Positions 21,641-33,637 of a DNA stretch of 64,000 bases are shown here, one piece after another. Under the pieces are notes generated by a model. It was not told where the DNA came from and did no database searches. It was given only the letters and a program-made list of their open reading frames with translations. The translations under genes were made by a program, and so were the position numbers. Each line of letters begins with the position of its first letter. Within the stretch, counting starts at the first letter, position 1. The stretch is taken from assembly GCA_958510875.1 (NCBI GenBank), contig OY294067.1:30926912-30990911 (forward strand), given 5' to 3'. Origin of the DNA: Endomychus coccineus (Eukaryota; Arthropoda; Insecta; Coleoptera; Endomychidae).

Positions 21641-21975
21641 TAAATTTAACAATTTCCACTGTTAATTTCAATTTCCTTTGGAATAGAATCTAACCTACAC
21701 AGTTAGTAGGTGTTGATAAATGGTTTTCAAATCTCTAAAGATAAACAAACCCACACAGTATACAAAATGAATTATTCAGATTGCGATTGGACTTATACAG
21801 GAATTTCTAAGCAATATTTACAAAAAAGAATGTATGGCTATGAGTATTGTACAAAAAACGAGAATTCCAGCGACATTGCTGAACACTGTTTTGATTATAA
21901 CCATCAATTCGATCGCTTAACTCTCGACAGTGACCAATATATCTCGATATCCACTTTCTTAGACTCTTAATGTAC
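21640..21975 (+). mobile_element. Penelope-like element (family C) GIY-YIG remnant
   Basis: Frame 21710-21970 reads NYSDCDWTYTGISKQYLQKR, MYGYEY and DIAEHCFDYNHQFDR, the GIY-YIG domain of family C (CLDCDGTYTGISKQYLQKRM at 42119). The stretch before it (21620-21680) matches RT sequence near 29820-29880 (AAATTCAGTACGTGATTAAT), so a large internal part is deleted. Confidence 0.8.
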
Positions 21976-22029
21976 TAACTATAACTAACAATTCAAATCA
22001 TTTGACCTTCGAATAATGGTATGGATACA

Positions 22030-22270
22030 TTGATATGTTTATCGGTTGAGGACATATTAAGTCATCAAGTAGCAGAGAATCTTGATTTCAACCAAACACA
22101 TGTTGTTAGGACATTAAAAAGTGGGTAAAGTAAAGGACATTTTTTTTGCCGAGAGTATTCGCCGTATAGAATTTTGTGAGACTATCATGGATATGGGAAA
22201 CAACGGTGAGAATTTCATTGGTTATATTTTATTCATTGACGATTCATCATTTCTTTTGCATCTTTCTTTT
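22030..22270 (+). pseudogene. Possible mariner-type transposase remnant
   Basis: The plus strand reads SVEDILSHQVAENLDFNQTH, VVRTLKSG, then, in shifting frames, RIEFCETIMDMGNNGENFIG and YILFIDDSSFLLH. The order helix-turn-helix-like segment, FC...(N)NFI, ILFTDESSF resembles the region before the first catalytic aspartate of the transposase at 16.1-17.2 kb. No downstream catalytic motifs. Short and decayed. Confidence 0.4.
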
Positions 22271-24900
22271 CCATGGAACTGACTTTCGCGATGTCAAGAA
22301 TTCCCAAATCGATGTATACCCTCACGTCTCCCTCGAGTTACTGACTAGCCCGCCTCGCTCAAACTGTGGAATGCACTGTTCCCTTTTATGACCGCTCAAA
22401 TTCTTCTACTTGTTTTTCTTATTAATCAATACAGCGCCTGACTCGCTTACACTCACAAGATTATTCCCATACCCCGGTAGATCTGACTCAAGCTGTATAG
22501 ACAATGCTTTGTTATAGTCGTGGCTCTGTTCCAGCATTTCAAACAAGTTAGCAACACTTAAGTCAACGAGCATATTCCGAAGATAACTATTTTGCAACAC
22601 TTATGATAATTACTTGTCCAGCAGGAAGGCTTTGGTTGTTACTGATGATTGTTAGTTTATCTTTACTTTTGTACTGTGTGAGATTTGCCGCATTCTCTTG
22701 TTTAATATGTCAATGTGGCCGCGACGCGACTAGATAAGATATAAAATGGAGATTTATTGGCATAAATAACTGTTAAATGATTTGGTTTGCTAAAACTTTA
22801 TTATATGTATCATTGAATAAGTACAAAAAAAGATAGAAAAAACTTGACAAAAATTCACAATTTACAAAAAAATTAAAACGAAATTTTGCTTTTTCAAGGT
22901 AACCAACTTACAAACTGGGGTTTAAATTGATCAAATCTTACAATTTTCAAAAAACCTACAATCATGTAGATTTTTAACAAGCCAACATAATAACAAGGAA
23001 GCTTGATAATTATAATTACATTCAAATTGCGGAAAGATTCTACTAATTAAAAAATTAATTAAGATTGATTCTTCAGGAGCATATACCCTTCAGCGTCAAT
23101 CGGATATATTTTTGACATTATTGGTTCCATCCTCGCTGTTGAATTCATGATGTATGTAATGTTTATAACTTTGTAAACTGTCGGTTTCGGACCCGGGGGA
23201 CTGTGGAGTTACATGATTTAAGCTGAAAGCAAAATTTGAGACTGGAGGTTCAACTAGCAAGCGAAAATTAATGTTTCCAACAAGTTAAGAACATATTGCA
23301 GCGCTGATGAAACAGAAAACATTTTTTCACATGCTTTAGATTTGCTTTGCTTAAACGCGACTTTGAGCGCAAGCGTCGAAAGTTTGCAACACTATACTGG
23401 AACAATTGACGAACAATGAGCACATCTAGTCTCAAACCGTCAGAATTCAAGGGAATGTTGTTGAACGATCGGGCACATGAATACGATTTCAAGCCTTTCT
23501 TTGAATTATCTGATGAACTTGCAAACAAAACCCGTTGATAACATTACCTTTATCTTAAGCGGACTAAGAACTCAATATTCAAGTAACAATAATGGAATCT
23601 AAAATTATTGAAGCAAACTTCGTTCCAACTTAGTTTCAAATTTCCAAAAGCTAGTTCTGTCTACATTCCAGACATTCTATCTATATGTCTTAGCAGACAG
23701 AATAATACATATTATTAAAGATTATGTAAAGATTTGATCTATATTACGAATAATATAATATGAAAAGGCTGCATTTTATTTAATTCCTAACAATTTGCTT
23801 ATGAAGCAATCTGCAATTCACTATGAATTCATACTTTTCTTAGTGTCTAATATTGTGCTTAATTTAAAATTCTCAAATTGATAGAAAGTAGTAAACAATA
23901 GTTAATAATAACAAATATAAAACAGTTAATATGAAGCATTTCATAATATGAATAAATTAATTGATAATTCAATTAATACGATATTTCATATTTTTGAAAT
24001 TTGTGTTGTCTGAGATACTCGAGCAATCTTCCAGGCGGCGCCAATACTGCGTGATGTCCAAATTGTAGGGCGAATTCCATTTTGAGATTTACTAGAGAAC
24101 TGAAGCTGATGGTACATACATTAAACTTACATCATTCCGTTAACTAAATAAATTATGTTAAAATATAACGATTTTATCATGACATAAACCAGTTGACAAT
24201 GAACTATAGCACTTTGACCATGTCTTTGCAGCAGTTGTTTATTTATTGTGCTATTATAGTAAGATCTTACTTAGAGTAATACCAACAAAGAAAATGGCTG
24301 TGTTTTTAGACTGGAATCTAATATTGATTCACAATATAACAAATAACCAAGGAACTTGTTGAGAGGACATACTTAAAACCTATCCCTCAGTAATTATTCC
24401 ATTCATCATCTTGGAATTAATAATTTTACAAGATTTCAGGGGATGTGCACTCCCGCTATATTATACGTATTATGTCCCTGTTTGACATAATCAACTATTT
24501 GTTTTCTGCTTAGCAGGGAGAACATAAAAACACCCTCGAGAGGCCAAAATATTTCCATCATTTACTTTCAAACTATCGAATTACCAGGTACTTGTTTCAT
24601 CTGGCGAATTTCTATCGAATTAACTTTAATCCGATTCAAGATAAAATTTAAAATAGGTATAGGGAACTCATGATAAAATTTTCTCAGGAATCCAAAAATG
24701 AAATAATATACAGGATATTCCATTTGAAATAAGGAAGTTAATGACTAATTACGGTAGAACCGGTACTGGTATGACCGTGAAGATATTTTGAAATGAAAGA
24801 GAATTTCGAATAACCCTGGAGCCCAAAAATTCAGAATTCTAAGTTTTTTCTAACCACGAAATCTTCTAACGAACGGCTACCGTGAGAAACCCTGAAGTTT
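22270..24900. other. Intronic stretch, no genes recognised
   Basis: Small open frames (22406-22600 and 23268-23528, minus strand) have no motifs that I recognise. A+T-rich throughout apart from 22300-22500. Confidence 0.35.
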
Positions 24901-24904
24901 ATTT

Positions 24905-26891
24905 GTGTATTTATTTATTTATTTAATTACACTAGCTCAACGAGAGAAACCCCTTGGAGAGCTTAGGAGTACATATAATATAATTACATAGTAGGAATTA
25001 AAATTAACTAATATCATTAGGGTTACAACAAAATATGTCAACAGTGAAGCCGATCATCTCGTAGAATCTACACATTTGGAATATTGGGGAAAATAATAAC
25101 GTGTTTGCTCTGCAGAGTGGTAGATAAAATGCTTGTGTGGAACGGATGCGAGCAGATGTAACATGTAAATTCAGCATTGATAAAATCACAGGACAGTCAA
25201 CCAGATTACGAATGACCTTATACAGGAATAAAATATTATGAATTTCCCTACGTTTATATAACTCTAGGCAAGAGAATCTATCTAATAGAGCCTGGTGGGA
25301 AAATCCAATATATGGATAATTAGCTTTGAAGGCTAAATATCTTAAGAAACGCCGATTCGCACGCTCTATTTTCTTTATGTAAACTTTATAATGGGGGTTC
25401 CACACAATTGAAGCTTATTCGAGCTTAGAACGAACAAATGAATTGTATAATAATTGAATCACTATTGTTAATTAGGCGGCAATTCCGGATGATAAAGCCC
25501 AGAATTCTGTAAGCGCTAGAAAAAATTGATTCAATCTGAGTCGCAAATGACAATTACACTTCAAACAAAACTCCAAAAGTCTCTCAAACTATAGGAACGA
25601 GCAAGGGCTGTGTCAACAAGTTTGTAATTGTAAATAGTAGGTGTAATTTTCTTGGTGAAAGTCATTACAGTGCACTTGCTAATACTACATACCAAGTACT
25701 GAGTTTATCCAAGTCATGCTGCAGTGAGATACAGCTTTACTGCTGAGTAAAGTTTTAAATCGTCTGCGTAAAGAAGAAAACAACAGACAAATAAATAAGA
25801 AATGTCATTGATAAATAAATTGAACAGGAGTACTGGCCCTTGAGGTACACCTGAGGTGGCATGAAATGAATACGTTTTAAAACCTCTATACTTTACATAT
25901 TGATATCTATCATTTAGGTGAGAATTCCAAAATGTAATCAAATGATTTGTCAATCCAAAGCTAGACTGATCCATTTTATTAAATGCTTTAGCAAAATCGA
26001 GGTTGGGCGATAATTTTAATTAGGAACCTCATGTCTATTACCTTTTTTGGAAACCAGTACTGAATTTGAAACTTTCCACAGATCCGGAAAAGTATGCGAT
26101 TTTAAGGCTAATGAATATATAGCCTGTGGAGCTGCAAATATATTGATGCAATCTTTCATGAAAAAAAACGGAAATTGATCTGGACCCTTCGTGTGACTTG
26201 CTTTAAGTCTTTTAGTAACTCGAATCACTTCAGAGGGACTAAGAATTCAAAGAGATAGAATATAATTATTGAAGTTATCAAAGTTACCGAAGGTTTATTA
26301 TTAGTTGAATTAGACTCAATATAGACACTTTGGAAGTACTTTGCAAGGACGTTAACAATATCATGAGGACTAGAGTAGCTGAGATTATCAAATTGAATGT
26401 GTTGAGGAATAGAACTGCTTTTATTTAGGAAAGATTTGGAATTATATTTTATGTTGTTTTCTATTTTTGATATATAGAGCCTAAATGAAGAGGCAATATC
26501 GGTGTTGATTGCCGATCTTAGAGTCTTGAATGCATTATAATCATCTAGTTTAGCATCTTTTTTGTATTTATGCCAATAATTTTTCTTAAGTCTGATATTC
26601 CTCATTATGATAGACATGAACCAAGGTGGAAACTTATTGTTTTTCTTGAGGGAAGTGTATGGAACGCATATTGTTAGCAAATTGGTAAGATGTTCATAGA
26701 ACAATTATTGTACTGTGACATTAACATTGCTTGTATGATATAATATAGTCCAGTCAAAATCCAGTAGCAGGTTATAGTAATGGATAATTTGCCTTATTGA
26801 AATTAAAATGTTTACATCATTAAGATGGCAGAATGATGTGGAAGGTACTTTTAGGCCAAGCAATAGGGGTTTAATCGTGACAGTAATACTA
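24905..26891 (-). mobile_element. Jockey-type LINE, reverse transcriptase and 3' part, many breaks
   Basis: Read from high to low coordinates. 26880-26700 gives IIHYYNLLLDFDWTILY and NCSMNIL. 26704-26225 gives LTICVPYTSLKKNNKFPPWF, RLKKNYWHKYKK and NVLAKYFQSVYI, the region between endonuclease and RT. 26228-26016 gives RLKASHTKGPDQFPFFFMKD, FPDLWKVSNSVLVSKKGN, RT motifs 0-1. 25974-25714 gives SHLNDRYQYVKYRGF, TSGVPQGPVLLFNLFINDI and CFLLYADDLKLYS, with the catalytic ADD. 25405-25004 gives WNPHYKVYIKKIERANRRFL, the C-terminal part. The 3' end at 24905-24930 has a TAAA-type repeat tail. Frameshifts and stops abound. The N-terminal piece lies at 28218-28500 beyond a later insertion. Confidence 0.88.
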
Positions 26892-28217
26892 CCTGAAAAC
26901 CGACTGTGCCATTATGTTCAGGTAAGTGGAGACATTAATTGTATCATGTTTTCGAGTCTCAAATGTGGTCACCCTATTTAATATAAGCATTTTAAACAAA
27001 AAAAAGCACTTTTTTAAGTTTTTTGTAAATAACTCAACAAATAATGAAAGAATCGAAATGGTATAAATAAACAAAATGTAGGTAATTGAATTACAAACAA
27101 GCTTTCGAGCGAATAGATCGGATGATTAGAAGCCGAGAAAACTACGGAAAAGCGGGAAATTCGACGTTTTTTAAAAAATTTATATGTCCGTTGTTTATCA
27201 TTTTGTAGAATCGAATCTTTGCAAAAATGTTCTAGTACTTATGCAGTTTACGTGTGCAAAAAACTGTCAAATTGTAATTCAAAGTTTTTTAAGCGATATT
27301 TTGCAAAATCGCTGGATGCGTCTGAGATGATACGATTTTAAATTTCAAAACGGTTTTTAAAAATATAAGATCCATACAACAAAACGTATATTCTCGTTAT
27401 CAATTCACATGATGGGAAGTGCCTTAAAAACGCTGGGAAAGTTGGTTCGAAACGGCGGATCGCGCGGAAACGCTCGAGTGGTGGGGGGAGAGGGAGCGAA
27501 GGAGAGGCACACATATATAGATATAGAGACGCGCTGCACCGGGCTTCAAATTTTTGCATTATAATATCTTAACAATGACGCAAGCTATCTTATCTCCCCC
27601 CACCACACGACCGTTTCCGCGCGATCCGCCGTTTCGAACCGATTTCCCCAGCGTTTTTAAGGCACTTCCCATCATTTGAATTGATAACCAGAATATACGT
27701 TTTGTTGTACGGATCTTATATTTTTCAAAACCGTTTTAAAATTTAAAATCGGATTATCTCAGACGCATGATTTTGCAAAATATTGCTTAAAAACCTTTGA
27801 ATTACAATTACACCCAAACTAATTGATTCACAGCGACAGTTTTTCGCACATGTGAAGTGCATAAACACTAGAACATTTTTGAAAGGATTTGATTCTACAA
27901 AATAATAAACAACGGAGATATGAGTTTTTAAAAAAACGTCGAATTTCCCGCTTTTCCATAGTTTTCTCGGCTTCTAATTATTCGATCTAGTCGCTCGAGA
28001 ACTTGTTTTGTTCGTAATTCAATTACCTACATTTTGTCTATTTATACCATTTCGATTACTTCATTATTTGTTGAGTTATTAACAAAAAACTAAAAAAAGT
28101 GCCTTTTTTTTGTTTAAAATGCTTATAATAAATAGGGTGACCACATTTGAGAGTCGAAAACATGATACAATTATTGTCTCCACTTACCTGAATATAATGG
28201 CACAGTCGGTTTTCAGG
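26892..28217. mobile_element. Fold-back element, 1326 bp, two arms of about 600 bp, inserted in the Jockey LINE
   Basis: 26892-27492 and about 27591-28217 are reverse complements over their whole length with moderate divergence, starting CCTGAAAACCGACTGTGCCA and ending with the reverse of the same. TA flanks both ends (26890-26891, 28218-28219). About 98 unpaired bases separate the arms. No transposase frame occurs inside. The inner arm ends and the spacer are much richer in G+C (GGTGGGGGGAGAG, CTCCCCCCACC) than the rest. The LINE protein reads on across the junctions, so the insertion is younger than the LINE. It is probably a non-autonomous element moved by a TA-targeting transposase; the family is unknown. 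Confidence 0.85.
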
Positions 28218-28500
28218 TAGAATTAATGTCAAAAAATCACTCATTTCATGCCGTATTGCTTGGACTATTTGACCAAAGTACTGAAATTCAATAAACAAAT
28301 GGGGGATGGTGCAAATCTTCAACCAATAAGCATCAGACTTTGAAACTGTGCAAAAACTACTACAGCAAATGAGATCTAGAATTCTATTGTGACTATTTAC
28401 ACAACAATTGTATTGGTTAAGATCGAAATAACTAAGCAGATTGTGGAAGTATGATAATTTAGAAGATTCAACTCTATGTCTTGAACTAACATTCACTAAA
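28218..28500 (-). mobile_element. Jockey-type LINE, endonuclease C-terminal part (continuation of 24905-26891)
   Basis: Minus frame: LSYFHNLLSYFDLNQYNCCV, NSHNRILDLICCSS, VSKSDAYWLKICTIPHLFIE, EMSDFLTLI. SHNRILDLI and the following I.PH..I..E-like segment match the end of the apurinic-type endonuclease of Jockey elements. It joins the 26.88-kb segment once the fold-back element and one TA are removed. Confidence 0.8.
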
Positions 28501-29690
28501 GGGCAATATTATGAACAAATTAATACCTCCCAAATTAGAAATGAAACCAGTTATGTATGTCTTATTAATAATTTAGTTCCAATTAACCTGTTTAATAATA
28601 TTTCTGCATCATGTTTACGTTGTTCAAATTCGAATATCTTGATATCGATTATATCTCGTTATAATAACAATAATCACAGGTAGTCATAATGAATGTCAGG
28701 ATGTAAATGCTATACCAGTGAAGGGAATTACGTGGCCACGGATTGTTCTAAAAAAAGTAGTTTTATTCCACACTATAACTGATCGACAATGGATTGTTGT
28801 TTGTTTCTATATGTAGTGATTTCATTGAAACAGATTATGGTCCATCAAAACAGAATAATTTTTAAGACAGCCTGATGGAATAAATAAATATTGATCTAGT
28901 TTATACTCAATAATGACGGTTAATCTAGTGTACGTGAGGTTAACATTGGATTCGTTATCATTTAATCGCATTCTAAAAGATCATTATTCCAGCTTGAAAG
29001 ATTAGAACTACATAAACATGTTGGTTGATTTAATCGGAAATTTGATTGGTCCAGCACTGAATTACGCTTGGATCAAATTGTCACAAACATGAAACCTTGC
29101 GTTGCTTCAATAGGAAGTCAGGAACTGAATGATCAATGTAGAATGCATTAGTAATTAAGGTTAAAGTTTAACTGTACACATAGCATAACTTAAATCAGAA
29201 CAAGAAAAACAACAACAAAGACCATGATTTCTAGGAAGATATGTTAAATAATTGAATAGAATCAGCTAGCTTAAATAAAATAACTATTACACAGCAGTTT
29301 GATTTTCACTAATTTAATAAATAAATGTAACCAGTTTCGCTAACACTGTAGCTTCTCCAAATAGATATCACAAAGTTCAGTACTTTTTTAATGTTTATAA
29401 TATGATTTTCATTCAGATTGTGGAACAACTTGTATTGGGTAAACTACAGATATAAATACACTAGCTCATTCACTCAATCGCAGTGTAATAATAATTTTTC
29501 GGCAGTTTTCAGTTATGAGTCAATTTTAAAACATATTAGATAATTTGAGATGATGGTTCTTGAGTTCTGGATAATTTTTAACATCACCTACTTTACATCT
29601 ACGTATCCATATGAAAATTGAAAATATTTCAAATTTGAAACTGATATTTTCAATACGGTGAGCTATATATATATATTGGGGAAATATTCG
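28500..29690. other. Intronic stretch, nothing further recognised
   Basis: Possibly more decayed LINE sequence up to about 28690, but no clear motif. No genes. Confidence 0.3.
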
Positions 29691-31090
29691 GCACAGCAAT
29701 GGGATCTCCTATTTCATCTGTTATTGGTAACCTAGTTATGGAATGCCTAAAGGAATCAGTAATGAATTCATTAGATTTTCAACCGATATGTAGATGATTG
29801 CCTAACGTGTGTTTCCAATGATAAAATTCAGTACGTGATTAATAAATTTAACAATTTCCACTGTAAACTTCAATTTACTTGTGAAATAGAAGTGAACAAA
29901 AACATAAATTTTCTAGATATAAACATTAGCCATGATGCAGATGGAAAAAAATTTCGTGATTTTCTAGTTTGGTCTCAACGTTGTCTATACTTCAATTCCC
30001 TTGCACCAACAAGTTATGAAAAAAGTGTTCTAAGCAGTCTAACAGACCGCGCGGTTAAATTTTCCCACCCAGAGGACCGTCCCAAAAATTTAAAAATTGT
30101 TCCCAATACAAATTAATGGCTACCCAAAAACATTTTTCAGTCCTATCATTAAAGAAAGAACAAACAAAATCTATAATGGAACGTCATATATAAATAACAT
30201 AAACGGTAATACAGATAATTTTATAACATTACCATACATTCCGAAGGATATTAAGAAATGTTTAAAAAAGTATGATATAAATGTTGCCCATAAACCTACT
30301 AGCTGTGTTGGGAAATATTTTTCAAATCTAAAACCGTTAATACCTAAAGATAAACAAGCATACAAATCAATTGTTTAGATTGCGATGGGACAGGAATCTG
30401 TAAACAATATTTCCAAAAAAAAATGTATGGCCATAAGTACAAGAAACAAACACTTAGACAGTTCCACCGCCATTGCTAAACACAGCTTTGATTATAACCA
30501 TCAATTCGATTACAAAAATGGGAAAAAAGGGAACCAATTATAATAAAAGATCTATTCTGGAGATGATTCACATGAAACGTGACTCCAAGTCTTCAAATCA
30601 TGGAACTGATATTTAGTCATTAAGTGAGATTTATACTAATTTAATTAATTAAAACCCTTGCAAATTCCTACATGCATCTCTACAATGTCAAAAGTATATT
30701 TTGAATGCTCAAATAGCAATATTTATAATAATGTCTGACAACCTTTTTCTATTACCTCATACATCTTTAACATTTGGTTCGAAAGTGGATACTTGAGCTA
30801 TATGTTTTTTTGTTCCAGTCGTATACAGAGTTTGTTGACATGAGTTCGTATATTATAAGAAAATTGCTAAGCAGTGGATTCTTAATACATATTGATATAC
30901 TTGTTCGTTTCGGCAACATGGGCATTTTTAATTGAAATTGGTGCGATAAGGACGCTTTGTGCTGATAAAATTAGTTTTAAGAAATCCCGTTTCAGATATG
31001 ATAGGTCTTCTGATGATGGTCGTGAGACCTAAACTAACGTAAAGACGAAAATAATAAGCACATGTGACCTATTTCCCAAGATTTTATATA
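29690..31090 (+). mobile_element. Penelope-like element (family C), part of RT, GIY-YIG and 3' tail
   Basis: From 29695: GTAMGSPISSVIGNLVMECL, then YVDDCLTCVSND after one shift (catalytic YVDD at about 29790), KFNNFHCKLQFTCEIE and NKNINFLDINISHD. The part from about 29960 to 30030 is rearranged. 30097-30378 gives GYPKTFFSPIIKERTN, LPYIPKDIKKCLKKYDINVA and the linker, then CLDCDG, GICKQYF and MYGHKY of GIY-YIG. The 3' tail has TTCGTTTCGGCAACATGGGC and GGTGCGATAAGGACGCTTTG and a hammerhead-like motif. Numerous shifts; dead copy. Confidence 0.85.
31005..31046 (+). ncRNA. Hammerhead ribozyme-like motif in family C PLE tail, core G lost
   Basis: GTCTT, CTGATGA, T, GGTC-GTGA-GACC, then TAAAC instead of GAAAC, loop TAAC, GTA and AAGAC. 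Stem I GTCTT/AAGAC and stem II are perfect; the G-to-T change at 31030 hits the invariant G12 position, so self-cleavage is not expected. Confidence 0.65.
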
Positions 31091-31231
31091 CAATATTTAC
31101 TACGTATTTCTATATTCATATTTGACTGAATAATTAGAAATATTGTCGTTTAAACAATGAAATCGATGAAAATAAATAATATAACAAACATGGAAATTAA
31201 AGTAATTACGAAATAATGATAATCAACTTAC

Positions 31232-31262
31232 CTAGAATTAAAATAGCAATGAACTTGAACAT
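31232..31262 (-). CDS. Kazal gene A, exon 1: start and first part of signal peptide
   Basis: Minus strand ATG at 31262-31260 encodes MFKFIAILIL plus one base, then GTAAGTTGA as donor at 31231. Joined to exon 2 (20937) in phase 1 the signal peptide reads MFKFIAILIL-V-VLVLDVTYS: a short basic start, a hydrophobic core and a small-residue end, as expected for secretion. The ATG is preceded by an upstream region with a TATA box and initiator-like sequence at suitable distance (31388-31396 and about 31362). Exon 1 of gene B has the same MFK start. An exon this small is easily missed by gene finders. Confidence 0.75.
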
Positions 31263-31358
31263 GTTTACTTCGAGATTGCCAAATATAATACTGGAAGATA
31301 ACACGTTATACGTTAAGAAGAGGTAAGAAACTGACTATTGTATTGAAGAACTAGTTGA

Positions 31359-31396
31359 CGCTGACCAGTTGAAAATAACTTCGACTTCTTTTTATA
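31359..31396 (-). promoter_or_regulatory. Core promoter of Kazal gene A: TATA box and initiator
   Basis: On the minus strand TATAAAAAG spans 31396-31388. About 32 bases downstream GTCAGCG (31365-31359) resembles the arthropod initiator TCAGT/TCAKTY. This predicts a 5' leader of about 100 bases before the ATG at 31262. A second TCAGT at about 31335 could be an alternative start. Confidence 0.5.
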
Positions 31397-31439
31397 TTCC
31401 GTCTGTGAAGTACAGCACCACAAGTTACTTATTCTGTTA

Positions 31440-32030
31440 GCGACTGTTCCTCGTAAGTCCTACATGGGAATACCAAAGTAATCAACAATAAACAAGTTGT
31501 TCTCTCCAATTCGTTTTCAATTCAGATTATCAATGGATATGATTAATTGATCAACAAACGAGACGATTTATCCAGAAATGGTGTTAAACTTACGACACTT
31601 AGGAATTTTATCATAATTAGATATTATTTTTGTAGCTGTAGCTTTTTCCGAGTGTATTATCGTGAAGAATTGACTCCGAGATATCAAATCCTACAATCAT
31701 CATTCGACAAATTTATGTATATACTAATTATATCTAATATTATTCTTTAATAAATCGTTAATCCATCTTTTTATTGAAATATTGGTATTCACATATTGCT
31801 TTTTGTTTATAGATGTTTGGAACATTTCGATCTGAATTATTACAAATTTACTTATAGATAAATTTTTGTTGATCGCTCATCTAATATAGCACATTTTTAA
31901 ATTGCAAATTGCTTATTATATATTTCGCTTTATTATTTATTATTTTACCATCAAGAGTTCAGTCTCCATAAACATTCATGATAGCGTCCCCATCGCTGAA
32001 AAAGCTGTAAACTAATTTAAAAGGATTATA
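31440..32030. other. Intergenic stretch upstream of Kazal gene A
   Basis: A+T-rich, no repeat or coding match noticed. Any enhancer of gene A could lie here but no motif supports it. Confidence 0.3.
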
Positions 32031-32770
32031 CATTTATTATCTCATTATCAAGGAAGTTATGAAAACATCAATATAAAAAATTCTTGGCTTCCGGATGGAT
32101 TCCGCGTCAAAATAGCGCGACTTGATGTCGACGTTTCGCCTACCATTACAGGTGGCATATTCTGGGCAGTTTCGAGGCTTGAACTGAAACTGTTTCTTTT
32201 GGTTTCTGGAGCGGTATTTATTGTGGGAAAAAACCTTCACGCTACACAGTTCACAGTCCTAATTACGGTGGTTAACTCCGGTCTGGCACCTGACCATGAC
32301 GTTGTGCGTTTTAGATTATTTGGATGTTTTAGGATTTCTATCGCTCCAAGAATTTTCCGCTGAAAGAAGTTTATGGCTCGGGCTAGGATTTTAGTATTTT
32401 CGAAAAGGATTTGATGATTAGTATTAAACATGAAGCCTTGTACAGCGCTCATGTTCTTTCACACGAGTAGCTACTGTACGACCTGCTTCACCAATGTAGA
32501 CTTTACCACAAGAAACACCTTCTAAATGAAGAGGAGGAAGATAGGCAAAGGATAAAATAGGTAGGGGGGGGGGGTTGTGGCTTAGGTTGATTTGAAATTT
32601 TAAGCGAAGTGTATTTCTTTATGGCTTTTTGAATGTTATAATGGGAAAAATTGTTTGATAATAAGACAGATGAAAGGTATTTTGATTCTGATTTTAAGGA
32701 TTAGGGTTGGGATAAGTTGACAGCTTTAAAAATGCTTATGACAGATTGTTTTTGGACAGGGTGGTGGTGG
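32030..32770 (-). mobile_element. Penelope-like element (family D), thumb, GIY-YIG and 3' terminus
   Basis: Minus strand, high to low: LNSLFHHHPVQKQSVIS, ISNQPK, then GVSCGKVYIGEAGRTVATRV, KEHERC (GIY-YIG core), and in a shifted frame FNTNHQILFENTKILARAIN and ILGAIEILKHPNNLKR, the end of the domain. About 60 bases further the tail holds a hammerhead-like motif at 32118-32170: a stem GCC-ACC/GGT-AGGC then GAAACGTCGAC. The order GIY-YIG then ribozyme-like tail is as in families A to C. A C-run at about 32565-32574 (plus-strand G-run) lies in the linker. Confidence 0.8.
32118..32170 (-). ncRNA. Hammerhead-like motif of family D PLE tail
   Basis: Minus strand: CCAGAATA (decayed CTGAAGA), TGCCACC, loop TGTAAT, GGTAGGC, GAAACGTCGACATC. 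Its sister at 42838-42890 keeps CTGAAGA and GAAAC. The stem III and cleavage triplet do not fit the minimal form well, so this is motif-level similarity only. Confidence 0.4.
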
Positions 32771-32774
32771 AATA

Positions 32775-32895
32775 GGCTATTGAGTTATCTATCGAAACCC
32801 CACTCACACCGATAGCTACCTCAATGGCCTTTCTCACCACCACCTTGCCCGAAAGCAATCTGTCGTAAGCTCCTTGGTCTACAAAGCTGTTTGAA
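32775..32895 (+). mobile_element. Second family D PLE fragment in opposite orientation
   Basis: Plus strand reads THTDRYLNGLSHHHLARKQS, VVSSLVYKAV, the same protein region as the minus-strand LNSLFHHHPVQKQSVISIFKA. The two copies meet head to head at about 32775, giving an imperfect inverted repeat. Confidence 0.65.
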
Positions 32896-33325
32896 ATTAT
32901 TTCCATATTTCATGCTGATTTTGATTTTCATTATTTCTAACAGTGATTAAGTTCGGTAAGAATAGTCAAAATGAAGTAACTTTTTGAGTATTCCAAATTG
33001 TAATTTTCAGATCAGACCTGTTATCTGATTCTTTCCGGCATTGCTTTGGGTGTCGCTAATAATTTACTATGAACACATCTTCGTCTTTTCCTTTTGAGAA
33101 ATATGCTGTGAGAGTTCCATTTTTTCTACTTCCTGGACTTCTATAACGTACAATAATCTATGCTCGAAGATAATTAATCGGTGGAGTCAGAATCGCCAGA
33201 CCGAGTCTAGCACCAATGCTTTCTCGGGAATCTTGTTATATGGCTTGCTCCTCCGATAAAATGAACATCAAAGTTGATGTACCATAGCGATCTCTTGCAA
33301 GAAACCTCTTGTCCTGTCCACAGCT

Positions 33326-33637
33326 TTGCAAATGAAGGTACACTCCATACCTATTTCTTATCTAGAGCCCCTATCATCCAATGAAGTCAGAGGAGTAAGA
33401 CAGAGACATGTCGATACAATAAATGAAGATTTGACAATAATTGTAAAATATGTATCTGATAATCTAGAGCTTAATGTAACCAAAACTCAAGCTTGTATTT
33501 TCCAAAAGGCGGATCCCACAATTCCTAATATGGTGGTCAGGTACAACCATTCTTGTGAAGTCCTCAATATTCATGTTGGGTATTACCATCAACAGCACCG
33601 TCCCATGGGATGATGAGGTGAGGTCTATTGGTCGATG
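33326..33637 (+). mobile_element. LINE family X, RT thumb region (left part of a nested pair)
   Basis: Plus strand: VDTINEDLTIIVKYVSDNLE, LNVTKTQACIFQK, and after a shift near 33570 MLGITINST, PWDDEVRSI. INEDL..I..YA...L.LN..KTQ..IF... and LGI.ID..L.W..HV are typical of the LINE RT end and thumb. The match stops after VRSI at about 33630, where family Y sequence begins. Confidence 0.75.

Larger units (their letters stand above)
20938..31231 (-). other. Intron 1 of Kazal gene A, about 10.3 kb, filled with mobile elements
   Basis: Inferred from the matching donor at 31231 and acceptor at 20938, both phase 1. It contains PLE pieces (21.3-22.0 kb, 29.7-31.1 kb) and a Jockey LINE with a fold-back element nested in it (24.9-28.5 kb). 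The pairing of exons over this distance is an inference from phase and from the same arrangement in genes B and C. Confidence 0.7.
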
